Origin: JAEUJM01 sp044221555
Lineage (GTDB): Bacteria; Actinomycetota; Acidimicrobiia; Acidimicrobiales; DATDAH01
Reading direction: 5' to 3'
Length of the DNA: 64,000 nt
Assembly (NCBI GenBank): GCA_044221555.1
Contig: JBGAOY010000022.1
Location: 1 to 64,000 of the forward strand
The notes under the pieces are model-generated. The model did no database searches and was not told where the DNA came from. It was given only the letters and a program-made list of their open reading frames with translations. The translations under genes and the position numbers were made by a program. Positions 44,681 to 51,452 of this stretch are shown piece by piece. Position 1 is the first letter of the stretch. Every line of letters begins with the position of its first letter.

Positions 44681-44730
44681 GAGCTGGCGCCTGATCTCGT
44701 GGCCAGGGCCACCGAATCGGGCGCCAGTTC
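44681..44730 (+). repeat. Palindromic element family 1, copy C
   Basis: 50-bp imperfect palindrome: GAGCTGGCGCCTGAT left, CGAATCGGGCGCCAGTTC right. It lies 92 bp after pnkp and ends on the stop codon of the convergent phosphotransferase gene. With copy B it brackets the hen1-pnkp operon. Confidence 0.85.
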
Positions 44731-45478
44731 AGCGGGCCTCGCGCTCGACGAGTGCAGTGATGGCGGCGGCCTCGGCGGGGCGGACGTTGCGATCCTGCAG
44801 GCGATGGGCGGCGACCGCGGGCAGCGCGGCACGGGCCGCCGCCTCGGCCCCGCTGGCCCGGAGGAAGGTGCGCACCAGTCGCCGCCGCAGCCACGGCTCG
44901 ACGCGGCGCTCGACGCGGGTCACCAGGCGGTGGGGCACCGAGCCCGTCGGCGGGGCCTGGTCGTGGTCGAACGCCGCCATCAGCAGCCAGGTGAGGGCGA
45001 TGTCGAGGGCGGGCTCGCCCCCTCGGGCGTTGGTCCAGTCGATCACCACGGGCCCCGCCGGCGAGAGGATCACGTTGCCGGGATGGAGGTCCTGGTGGAC
45101 GATGGCGTCGCCCGGCAGCGCCGGGTGCGGGGCCAGGCCGGCGGGCGGGTCGATGGCGTGGAGGCGGGTGTGCAGCTCGGCCAGGGTCCGGCCGTGCGAG
45201 CCCACCCGCCACGGCCTGGCCTCGAGGTCCTCGAGCATCGTGGGGCCGTCGACACGGGCCAGCTCCATCTCGCCGTCGCCGACCCGGAACACCTCGGGCA
45301 CCGGGTAGCCCGCGGCCCGCACGTGCTCCATCACCGTGGCCTCGGCCCGCAGGTCCCGCCCGGGGGCGGTGCGGCGCAGCACCCGGGCGTTGCCGGCGGT
45401 GTGGACCGTCGCATCCCGGCCCGCGGCGATCAGCTCGCCCACCTCCCGGTCCGGCGTCCGGAGATCGTCGAGCTCCAC
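44729..45478 (-). CDS. Phosphotransferase (APH family)
   Basis: 249 residues of the aminoglycoside-phosphotransferase/choline-kinase fold. The catalytic loop is IVHQDLHPGNVI (His-x-Asp...Asn) and the metal motif is VVIDWTNA (Asp-Trp in place of DFG). The N-terminal lobe has VLRRTAPGRDLRAEATVMEHV, with an Arg/Lys nucleotide-binding position. It phosphorylates a small molecule; resistance or metabolism cannot be told apart. GTG 45478 fits, because further upstream the DNA encodes the divergent DUF1272 gene. Convergent with pnkp. Confidence 0.8.
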   Translation of the reverse strand: MELDDLRTPDREVGELIAAGRDATVHTAGNARVLRRTAPGRDLRAEATVMEHVRAAGYPVPEVFRVGDGEMELARVDGPTMLEDLEARPWRVGSHGRTLAELHTRLHAIDPPAGLAPHPALPGDAIVHQDLHPGNVILSPAGPVVIDWTNARGGEPALDIALTWLLMAAFDHDQAPPTGSVPHRLVTRVERRVEPWLRRRLVRTFLRASGAEAAARAALPAVAAHRLQDRNVRPAEAAAITALVEREAR

Positions 45479-45515
45479 GACGACACGGTACGGGGGGCGC
45501 AGTAGCGTCGTCGCC

Positions 45516-45701
45516 GTGCTCGAGATGCGTGCGTCCTGTGAAGCGTGTGAGGCCCCGCTCGCGGTCGATGGTCCCGCGAGGATCTGCAGCTTCGAGTGCA
45601 CGTTCTGCGAAGCGTGTGCCGACGGGACGCTGGCCGGCATCTGCCCGAACTGCGGCGGCGAGCTGGTGGCCCGCCCCCGGCGCGTCGCCGCCGGCACCTG
45701 A
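45516..45701 (+). CDS. DUF1272 zinc-ribbon protein
   Basis: 61 residues matching DUF1272 (begins MLEMRASCEACE). Cysteines are paired: CEACE, SFECTFCEACAD and GICPNCGGEL, giving zinc-binding knuckles. The family is small and of unknown function. GTG 45516 is chosen because the family starts MLELRP; an ATG nine bases later is an alternative. It is divergent from the phosphotransferase, with only 37 bp between starts. Confidence 0.85.
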   Translation: MLEMRASCEACEAPLAVDGPARICSFECTFCEACADGTLAGICPNCGGELVARPRRVAAGT

Positions 45702-45864
45702 TCGACGCCGGTGGGATGGGGTTGGTCGAGCGCCGCGGGTGGGCGACACGCCACTAGTGCCCCGTCCGGCGACGTCTGCCCTGTTGTCGGGGTCAGCCGG
45801 CCGTCGGGAACATGCAGAGGTCGTCTGAGGGGGCAGTAGGTTCGCGTGACGTGGAGGTGGGTCC

Positions 45865-46485
45865 ATGAGGGTGCTGGTGGTCTACGAATCGATGTACGGC
45901 AACACGCACACGGTCGCCGCGCACATCGCGGAGGGCCTGACCGCGGCCGACCGCGTCGACGTCGTGCCGGTCGGCGACGCCACCCCGGAGGCGGTCGCTG
46001 CCGCGGACCTGCTCGTGGTGGGCGGGCCGACCCACGTCCACGGGCTCAGCACCGAAGCGTCGAGGGAGCAGGCACTGACCCCGGAGCGGCTGCACCGTGG
46101 CGACGACCTCGAGGTCGATCCCGATGCCGAAGGCCCTGGCCTCCGGGAGTGGTTCGACCAGCTGAAGCTCGGCCACCGGCTGCTCGCTGCCGCATTCGAC
46201 ACACGCAGCCAGGGCTCGCCGTTGCTCACGGGGAGGGCCTCGAAGGGCATCCGTCGACGACTACGGCATCACGGGTGTGTGATGGTCACCGAACCCGAGA
46301 GCTTCGTGGTGGCCAAGGACCAGCATCTGGTCGACGGCGAGGCGGAGCGGGCGGTGGACTGGGGGCGCAGCCTGCTCGGCCACGTAGCCGAGCGCGCCGC
46401 CCACGGCGGTCCAAGCGAGGAGAGCGGCCCCGACGTCCTCGGCGACATCATCGAGTCCGGCGGGCGGTTCGCGCCACCCACCTGA
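45865..46485 (+). CDS. Flavodoxin-domain protein
   Basis: 206 residues. The FMN phosphate loop is YESMYGNTHTVA (residues 7-18) and the second FMN contact is VVGGPTHVHG. The middle carries KLGHRLLAAAFDTRSQG and TGRASKGIRRRLRHHG, close to flavodoxin/WrbA-like electron-transfer proteins in actinobacteria. The final stretch is acidic. It probably carries electrons or reduces quinones. GGTGGGT lies before ATG 45865. Downstream lies palindrome family 2, copy 2, then the convergent haemoglobin gene. Confidence 0.85.
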   Translation: MRVLVVYESMYGNTHTVAAHIAEGLTAADRVDVVPVGDATPEAVAAADLLVVGGPTHVHGLSTEASREQALTPERLHRGDDLEVDPDAEGPGLREWFDQLKLGHRLLAAAFDTRSQGSPLLTGRASKGIRRRLRHHGCVMVTEPESFVVAKDQHLVDGEAERAVDWGRSLLGHVAERAAHGGPSEESGPDVLGDIIESGGRFAPPT

Positions 46486-46533
46486 GCTGGCCGAGCCGTG
46501 GAGGTGTCGCTCCCATGGGGCGCGGCCGTCGAC

Positions 46534-46582
46534 GAACCCGGCGCAATTTCCGGCGTGTGGCGGCGGATCTTGCGCTGAGTTC
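46534..46582 (+). repeat. Palindromic element family 2, copy 2
   Basis: 49-bp imperfect palindrome: GAACCCGGCGCAA at the left, TTGCGCTGAGTTC at the right (11 of 13 paired). It lies between convergent genes, so it may also end both transcripts. See copy 1 at 28639. Confidence 0.75.
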
Positions 46583-46600
46583 GGCGGACCGCGGCGGTCG

Positions 46601-47227
46601 TCAGTCGCCGGCGACGGGGCGCACGACCGTCACCGCGATCGGGACGTCGCCGTCGGCGCTGACGCCGTCCATCAGGCGCTCGAGCGCCGCCGCCATCTTG
46701 GCCGCCTTCAACTTGGCGGTGTCGGCCATGGGGCCACGGAACTGCTCGTCGATCGTGAGGTCGAACAGCTCGAGCCACCGCTGGTAGTGCGCCGGGGTGA
46801 ACGGGGTGTCGGCCTGGAGCGGCCGGTGGGCCAGCAGCGGGTTGCCCTCGTAGCCCCGCTCGCCGAACAACTGCCAGGACCAGAAGTCGATCAGCGTGGC
46901 GATGTGGGCCGGCCAGTCCACCTCGGCGGCGGCGAACACCGGGCCGAGGCGCTCGTCCATGGCCGCCTGCCGGTAGAACGAGCGCACCAGCACCTCCACC
47001 CCCTCGCGGTCGACCAGGTCGACCGGGCCGGTGCCGGCCAACCCGGGGTCGACCGCGGCGGGCAGGTCGGGGAGGTGGGGCCGGGCGGATGACGCGGCGG
47101 CGCCCACGGCCCCGGTGTCGTCGCCGATGTCTCCGACGTCTCCGCGGTCATCGACGTCGGCGTCCTCGTCGAAGAGGTGCGCCCAGCACGCGGGGTCGCC
47201 GCCCTGATCCTCGGGCGGCCGCGCCAT
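46601..47227 (-). CDS. Truncated haemoglobin (group III-like) with N-terminal extension
   Basis: 208 residues. The globin part (residues ~75-190) is clear: VEVLVRSFYRQAAMDERLGPVF, DFWSWQLFGERGYEGNPLLAHRPL, FTPAHYQRWLELFDLTIDEQF (proximal His region). It binds haem and would remove NO or bind O2. The first ~70 residues are acidic (CWAHLFDEDADVDDRGD...) and not part of a globin; they may hold another protein. Start ATG overlaps the stop of the RIC gene (TGATG), so the two are co-translated. The neighbours point to nitric oxide stress. Confidence 0.85.
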   Translation of the reverse strand: MARPPEDQGGDPACWAHLFDEDADVDDRGDVGDIGDDTGAVGAAASSARPHLPDLPAAVDPGLAGTGPVDLVDREGVEVLVRSFYRQAAMDERLGPVFAAAEVDWPAHIATLIDFWSWQLFGERGYEGNPLLAHRPLQADTPFTPAHYQRWLELFDLTIDEQFRGPMADTAKLKAAKMAAALERLMDGVSADGDVPIAVTVVRPVAGD

Positions 47228-47943
47228 CAGCGCGCCACCGCCTGCTGCTCGAGGGTGGTGACCGCGGGGAACAGCACGTTGTTCTCCTTGTGGACGTGCA
47301 GGTGGGTGTCGGCCTCGAGCTCGGCCAGGCCCTCGTACAGCGCCCGGTAGCTGGCGCAGCCGTCGTCGGGCACCCGGTAGCCGTCGGTGAGCCGGCGCAG
47401 ATCGGCGAGCAGGTCGCCGGCCACGTCGTGCTCGATCATCATCTGCGCGATCGGCCCGTCACGCAGCGACCCGCAGTGGAACGCCGCCGACCCCCCGGCG
47501 GCCTCCAGCTCCCGGATCATCGGGAACAGGATGCGCTCCTCCTTCATGAGGTGGGGCTCCAGGTCGTCGCGCAGCTCGCCATAGGTGTCCCTTACCCGCG
47601 CCAGTTCGGGGTGACGCTCACCGTGCACGTCGGCGACCTTGACGGCGAGGGCCGCGAGGCGGTCGAGCTCGGTGTGCAGGTAGGCGTGGTGCGTGGCCTC
47701 GAGGTGGTCGACCAGGTCGCTCGGGCCCATGGCGGCCCAGTCCGGCTCGGGCCCGTCGTCGAGGGCGGCGAGCGCGTCCAGCACCGCCGCCGGGTCGGCC
47801 CCCGCCTCGGCGCAGGCCTGGTCGAGGCGGCGTTGGCCGCCGCAGCAGTAGTCGAGGCCGAACGCCTCGAGCACCCGGGCCGAGCCGGGTGCAGCGGTGA
47901 CGATGTCGGCGAGGCGCCGGTCGGGTGCGTTGGTCGTGGTCAT
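47227..47943 (-). CDS. ric: RIC iron-sulfur cluster repair di-iron protein (ScdA/YtfE)
   Basis: 238 residues. N-terminal ScdA domain with GLDYCCGG (Cys pair), then a haemerythrin four-helix bundle: HLEATHHAYLHTEL, PHLMKEERILFPM, MMIEHDVAGDLL and THLHVHKENNVLFP give the His/Glu ligands of a di-iron site. The family repairs iron-sulfur clusters damaged by NO or peroxide. Start ATG 47943. The gene is second to last in the run rrf2-ywiC-ric-globin, with 65 bp to the upstream gene. Control by the Rrf2 regulator is expected. Confidence 0.9.
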   Translation of the reverse strand: MTTTNAPDRRLADIVTAAPGSARVLEAFGLDYCCGGQRRLDQACAEAGADPAAVLDALAALDDGPEPDWAAMGPSDLVDHLEATHHAYLHTELDRLAALAVKVADVHGERHPELARVRDTYGELRDDLEPHLMKEERILFPMIRELEAAGGSAAFHCGSLRDGPIAQMMIEHDVAGDLLADLRRLTDGYRVPDDGCASYRALYEGLAELEADTHLHVHKENNVLFPAVTTLEQQAVAR

Positions 47944-48008
47944 GGAGAGGCCTTTCGCGGGTGGGCAGGACGGGAGCGATGCTGCGGGCAGGGGCGACAT
48001 GGCGGTCA

Positions 48009-48911
48009 TCAGGCGAGGGCCACGCCCAGGGCGGTGATCACCACCACACCGACACCGAGGGCCATCTGGCGCAGGCCGAGCACGACCGGGCGCGGCACCG
48101 GACGGCGGGCCCCCAGTCGCTGCACGACGATTACCGCGGCGACGGCGAGGGCGCCGGCGACGAGCGCCCGGTCGAGGGCGATCGAGATCGCCGCGGCGGC
48201 GAGGGCGGCGCCGTCCGCCACGAGGGTCACCGTCGCCGAGGCGGGGCGACCGTGGAGACGGGCGATCTCGGCCCGGACGAACGGGATGGAGGTGGTCACC
48301 CGGGCGGCCAGCACCAACCAAAATCCGACGGCCAGGAGCGCGGGACCGTCGTCGGCCAGCACGATCATCGGGGCGACGGCGCACACCGCCGCCGCGCCGG
48401 CGAGCTCGGGGACCAGCCGGCGGCCGCGGGAGCGCACCTCGTACCAACCCTCGACCGCGACCAGAGGGGCGGCGGCGACGGCAGGAACCCAGAACCACGT
48501 GGCACCCAGCACGACGGCGGCGATCGCGAGCGCAACGAGCATCGTCACCTCGACCGTGGCCACCCGAGTGGCGAGCACGGTGCGCTCGAGGCGGCGTCCG
48601 CGTCGGCGGTCGACGACGGCCAGCTTGAGCGGGGTGCGGGCCAGGAACGCCAGCAGTGCGGCGCCGGCGATGCAGAGCCCGGCCGCGCCGGGTGCGACCA
48701 GCAGCCCGAGCAGGCAGGGCTCGAGCGTGAGGCCCCAGCCACCGTGCTCTGCCGGCAGCGCCACCGCCCGCAGCCCGGACCGTGCGGCCGGGGCCGGGCG
48801 GGCGGGCGTGGCGGCCGGGGGTTCCGACAGGGACGGACCCGCGGCGCCGTGCCCGGGTGGGGCGGCCGGTCGCCGCCCATGGGCGGGGGCCTCGGGGGTC
48901 GCCGAGCTCAT
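48009..48911 (-). CDS. YwiC-like membrane protein
   Basis: 300 residues. The family signature ALPAEHGGWGLTLEPCLLGLL is present near residue 50, followed by about seven to eight membrane helices. A Pro/Ala-rich N-terminus precedes it. YwiC-like proteins sit near nitrate/nitrite respiration genes in other bacteria, and their function is not known. Start ATG 48911 fits the domain. It lies between rrf2 and ric on one strand; this supports a link with nitrogen oxide metabolism. Confidence 0.85.
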   Translation of the reverse strand: MSSATPEAPAHGRRPAAPPGHGAAGPSLSEPPAATPARPAPAARSGLRAVALPAEHGGWGLTLEPCLLGLLVAPGAAGLCIAGAALLAFLARTPLKLAVVDRRRGRRLERTVLATRVATVEVTMLVALAIAAVVLGATWFWVPAVAAAPLVAVEGWYEVRSRGRRLVPELAGAAAVCAVAPMIVLADDGPALLAVGFWLVLAARVTTSIPFVRAEIARLHGRPASATVTLVADGAALAAAAISIALDRALVAGALAVAAVIVVQRLGARRPVPRPVVLGLRQMALGVGVVVITALGVALA

Positions 48912-49023
48912 GTCTCCCGCTCCGGGCGACTCGGTCGCCGGGACGCCAGCCATTGCGTTCGGGTCACGCAGGCCGGGGCCCCGCCCGTAGCCCGTTCGGC
49001 CACGTAGGCAGCGTTCCTCGCGC

Positions 49024-49434
49024 TCACGCCCGGCTCCGTGCCCGCAGGCCGGCGAGGGGCGTGCCCCGCAGTTGCGCGAGCAGCTGCGTGCGGGCGTTCA
49101 CCCAGGGGTGGTGCAGGGCGCACGGTCCCTCTGCCGCGCACGGGCGGTCCTCCAGCACACAGCGGCCGGTGTCGGTGGGGCCCTCCACCGCTTCGATCAC
49201 GTCCAGCACGCTCACCTCGCCGAGATCGACGGTGAGCGTGTAGCCACCCGACGGACCGGGGTCGGAACGCACCCACCCACGGGCCACCAGTGGCGACATG
49301 GCCTGCGACAGGAAGCCCGGGGTGGTGCCCACCGCATCGGCCAACGCCGACGCCTTGGTGCGATCGGCGGTGGCCTCGAGCTCGAGCAACGCCCGGGTGG
49401 CCAGGTCGGTCCGCCGCGTGATCTCAAGTCGCAT
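49024..49434 (-). CDS. Rrf2 family regulator (NsrR-like)
   Basis: 136 residues. Winged helix: EITRRTDLATRALLELEA, SALADAVGTTPGFLSQAMSPLVARGWV, GPSGGYTL. Three cysteines (GRCVLEDRPCAAEGPC) in the dimer arm would bind an iron-sulfur cluster that senses NO, as in NsrR. The start codon lies inside a perfect palindrome, so it probably represses itself. It heads the run of ywiC-like, ric and truncated haemoglobin genes. Confidence 0.88.
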   Translation of the reverse strand: MRLEITRRTDLATRALLELEATADRTKASALADAVGTTPGFLSQAMSPLVARGWVRSDPGPSGGYTLTVDLGEVSVLDVIEAVEGPTDTGRCVLEDRPCAAEGPCALHHPWVNARTQLLAQLRGTPLAGLRARSRA

Positions 49435-49448
49435 AGTCCGAGACTATG
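49432..49448 (-). promoter_or_regulatory. Rrf2 operator palindrome over the start codon
   Basis: CATAGTC-TCG-GACTATG: a perfect 7-bp inverted repeat with 3-nt centre. It covers the ATG (49434-49432) and a TAGTCT -10-like hexamer 6 nt upstream, so bound protein would block the polymerase. No second copy was seen before ywiC, ric or the globin, which supports one transcript. Confidence 0.6.
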
Positions 49449-49482
49449 GGAACCGCGCCCTGGGCGGGCAGGGCCGTTGGTC

Positions 49483-50109
49483 CTATCGCTGTGCGGGTCG
49501 GCGCCTCGCCGCCACGAAGGTGAACGGTTGCTCGGCTCCCCAGGGGGTGCGGTGCAGCTCGCGGCGAACGTCCACCACCTCGAACCCCTCGAGCAGCTCG
49601 GCCAGTTCGCCACCGTCGTAGCGGCGGACCGGCAGGCCCGAGCACGCCTCGGGTCCGTCCGGGGCGAAGGTGGCGAGGATCACCGCGCCCTCCGGCACCG
49701 CGGTCTGCAACGTGGCGAGGTACGCGTCCCGGTCAGCCTCGTCGACCAGGAAGTGGAGCACTGCCCGGTCGTGCCACAGCCCGAAGGCCCGCGCGGGCGT
49801 CCACGCCAACACATCTGCGGTGATCCACTCGACGGGCGCGACGGCGCCCACGCGGGACCAGGCCGCGTCGAGCGCCGTGGCCGAGACGTCCAGCACGGAG
49901 AGGTCGGTGAAGCCACGGGCGACCAAGGCGTCGACGAAGGTCGATGCCCCCGCGCCGACGTCGATCACCGGGGTGGCGGCGCCGACACCCAAGGCCTCGA
50001 CGAGGGCCAGCGACGTGACCGGGCTGGCCTGGTACCAACTCACCTGGTCGGCACGGCGGGTCCGGTAGACCTCCTCCCAGTGCTCGACGCGGCTCGCGGA
50101 GCGGTCCAC
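49483..50109 (-). CDS. Class I SAM-dependent methyltransferase
   Basis: 208 residues. SAM motif VIDVGAGASTFVDAL (I), LSVLDVSATALDAAW (II), and ITADVLAWTPARAFGLWHDRAVLHFL. The start HWEEVYRTRRADQVSWYQASP is typical of the tellurite-resistance/UbiE-like small methyltransferases. It would methylate a small or thiol substrate. GTG 50109. The gene is divergent from the Ddn-like gene at 50.2 kb, with 57 bp between starts. Confidence 0.85.
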   Translation of the reverse strand: MDRSASRVEHWEEVYRTRRADQVSWYQASPVTSLALVEALGVGAATPVIDVGAGASTFVDALVARGFTDLSVLDVSATALDAAWSRVGAVAPVEWITADVLAWTPARAFGLWHDRAVLHFLVDEADRDAYLATLQTAVPEGAVILATFAPDGPEACSGLPVRRYDGGELAELLEGFEVVDVRRELHRTPWGAEQPFTFVAARRRPAQR

Positions 50110-50166
50110 CGCCTCACGGTACCGACGTCCGCCCTACGATCCCGGCATGCGGATCGGTGGCACCTG

Positions 50167-50631
50167 ATGTACTCGCGGCTGGTCAACCGGTTCTCGGCCA
50201 CGCGGCCGGGGTCGTGGCTGGTGAAGCACGTCGCCGCGAAGGTCGACCCGAAGATCTTCCGGCTCACCAACGGGCGCTTCACCCTCACCGGCAAGCCGAC
50301 GCTGCCGATGCTGGCCCTCACGGTGGTCGGGCGGAAGTCGGGCGAGCCCCGCACCGTGCAACTGGCCTACCACCGGGACGGCGACGACTACCTGGTGGTG
50401 GCCAGCGCCATGGGCCAGGAGCGCCACCCCGCCTGGCGGTACAACCTGGAAGCCAACCCCGACGTGGAGGTGCTGGTCCGCGGCCGCACGTTCCGGGCCC
50501 ACGCGACCGTGCTCGCCGCCGACGAGAAGGCCCGCCTGTGGCCGGCGATCGCCACCACCATCCCCCAGATGCACACCTACGTCGAGCGCACCGACCGCGA
50601 CATCCGCGTCTTCCGCCTCACCGAGACGTGA
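50167..50631 (+). CDS. Deazaflavin (F420)-dependent nitroreductase, Ddn family
   Basis: 154 residues of the split-barrel F420-binding family (Ddn-like). Seen: GRFTLTGKPTLPMLALTVVGRKSGEPRTVQLAYH and VVASAMGQERHPAWRYNLEANPDVEVLVRGRTF, which are the family's F420 and substrate motifs. It reduces quinones or nitro compounds in mycobacteria. ATG 50167 is used. It is followed by two copies of the 89-bp tandem repeat and then the convergent PAP2 gene. Confidence 0.88.
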   Translation: MYSRLVNRFSATRPGSWLVKHVAAKVDPKIFRLTNGRFTLTGKPTLPMLALTVVGRKSGEPRTVQLAYHRDGDDYLVVASAMGQERHPAWRYNLEANPDVEVLVRGRTFRAHATVLAADEKARLWPAIATTIPQMHTYVERTDRDIRVFRLTET

Positions 50632-50800
50632 CATTGGCTCCTCCTCCGTCGGAGCGGCTTCGCCATCCGGTTCTCACTCCGTGCGGCTTCGCTCCGCTCC
50701 GCCACGTGAACGGGACCTGACATTGGCTCCTCCTTCGTCGGAGCGGCTTCGCCATCCGGTTCTCGCTCGCCGCGGCTTCGCTCCGCCCCGCCACCTGACC
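50630..50800. repeat. 89-bp tandem repeat, two copies
   Basis: Copy 1 at 50630-50718 and copy 2 at 50719-50800. Both start GACATTGGCTCCTCC and hold GTCGGAGCGGCTTCGCCATC; they differ at a few positions near the middle and end. They fill the gap between the Ddn-like and PAP2 genes. Similar sequence (GGCTCCTTCGTCG) forms the 42-bp repeat inside the molybdoenzyme gene at 53.7 kb. Confidence 0.85.
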
Positions 50801-50815
50801 GTGGTACGGCGTCGG

Positions 50816-51421
50816 TCAGCCGAGGCCGAGCGCCGCGGCCACCAGTGCGCCGGCCACGAGGCCGGCGCCCAGGCCGGCGGTGACGTCGAGGGGGTTGTGG
50901 GCGCCGACGTAGACCCGCCCGACCATGACCGCGGCGGTCAGCAGGGACGGGATGCCGACCCAGACCAGGCCCAGGTCGTCGACGATGACGGCGGTGACGG
51001 CGGCCACCAGCACCACGTGGCCTGACGGGAAGCTCATGCCCGAGGTGGGCACGTCGGACCCGCGCAGCTGAGCGCCGGGCTCGCTGGTTCCCGGGCGCTG
51101 ACGGATCGAGAGGTACGGCGCCATCCAGTGGCGGATGGCGCGCTCGGCGACCAGCTTCAGCGCCGCCGCCAGCACCACGGCGACGGCGAGTCGCCCGTCG
51201 CGCCACGCGAGGGCCAAGGCCAACCCCGCCACGGTGCCCACCACCAGGTTGCCGAGCTGCATGGGCACCCACAACGGCACGTACAGCCAGTCGGGCAGCC
51301 CGTTCACCACCCGGAACGCCCGTTGCTCGACGGGGTGGATCACCGGGTGCCGGGCACCCACGAGCGAGAGGCCCAGGACGACGGCGCCGGCGATCAACGC
51401 GGTCAGCGTGGCCGGGTGCAT
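50816..51421 (-). CDS. PAP2-family membrane phosphatase
   Basis: 201 residues with about five membrane helices. The phosphatase motifs are present: KLVAERAIRHW-like KxxxxxxRP region (degenerate), MSFPSGHVVL (PSGH) and GRVYVGAHNPLDV (SRxxxxxHxxxD, with Gly-Arg-Val). It likely removes phosphate from a lipid such as undecaprenyl or phosphatidyl phosphate. The start ATG lies close to the divergent end of the neighbouring region. It is followed by the tandem repeat. Confidence 0.8.
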   Translation of the reverse strand: MHPATLTALIAGAVVLGLSLVGARHPVIHPVEQRAFRVVNGLPDWLYVPLWVPMQLGNLVVGTVAGLALALAWRDGRLAVAVVLAAALKLVAERAIRHWMAPYLSIRQRPGTSEPGAQLRGSDVPTSGMSFPSGHVVLVAAVTAVIVDDLGLVWVGIPSLLTAAVMVGRVYVGAHNPLDVTAGLGAGLVAGALVAAALGLG

Positions 51422-51452
51422 GGCCAGACGGTAGGCCGGGGCGCGCGACGGC

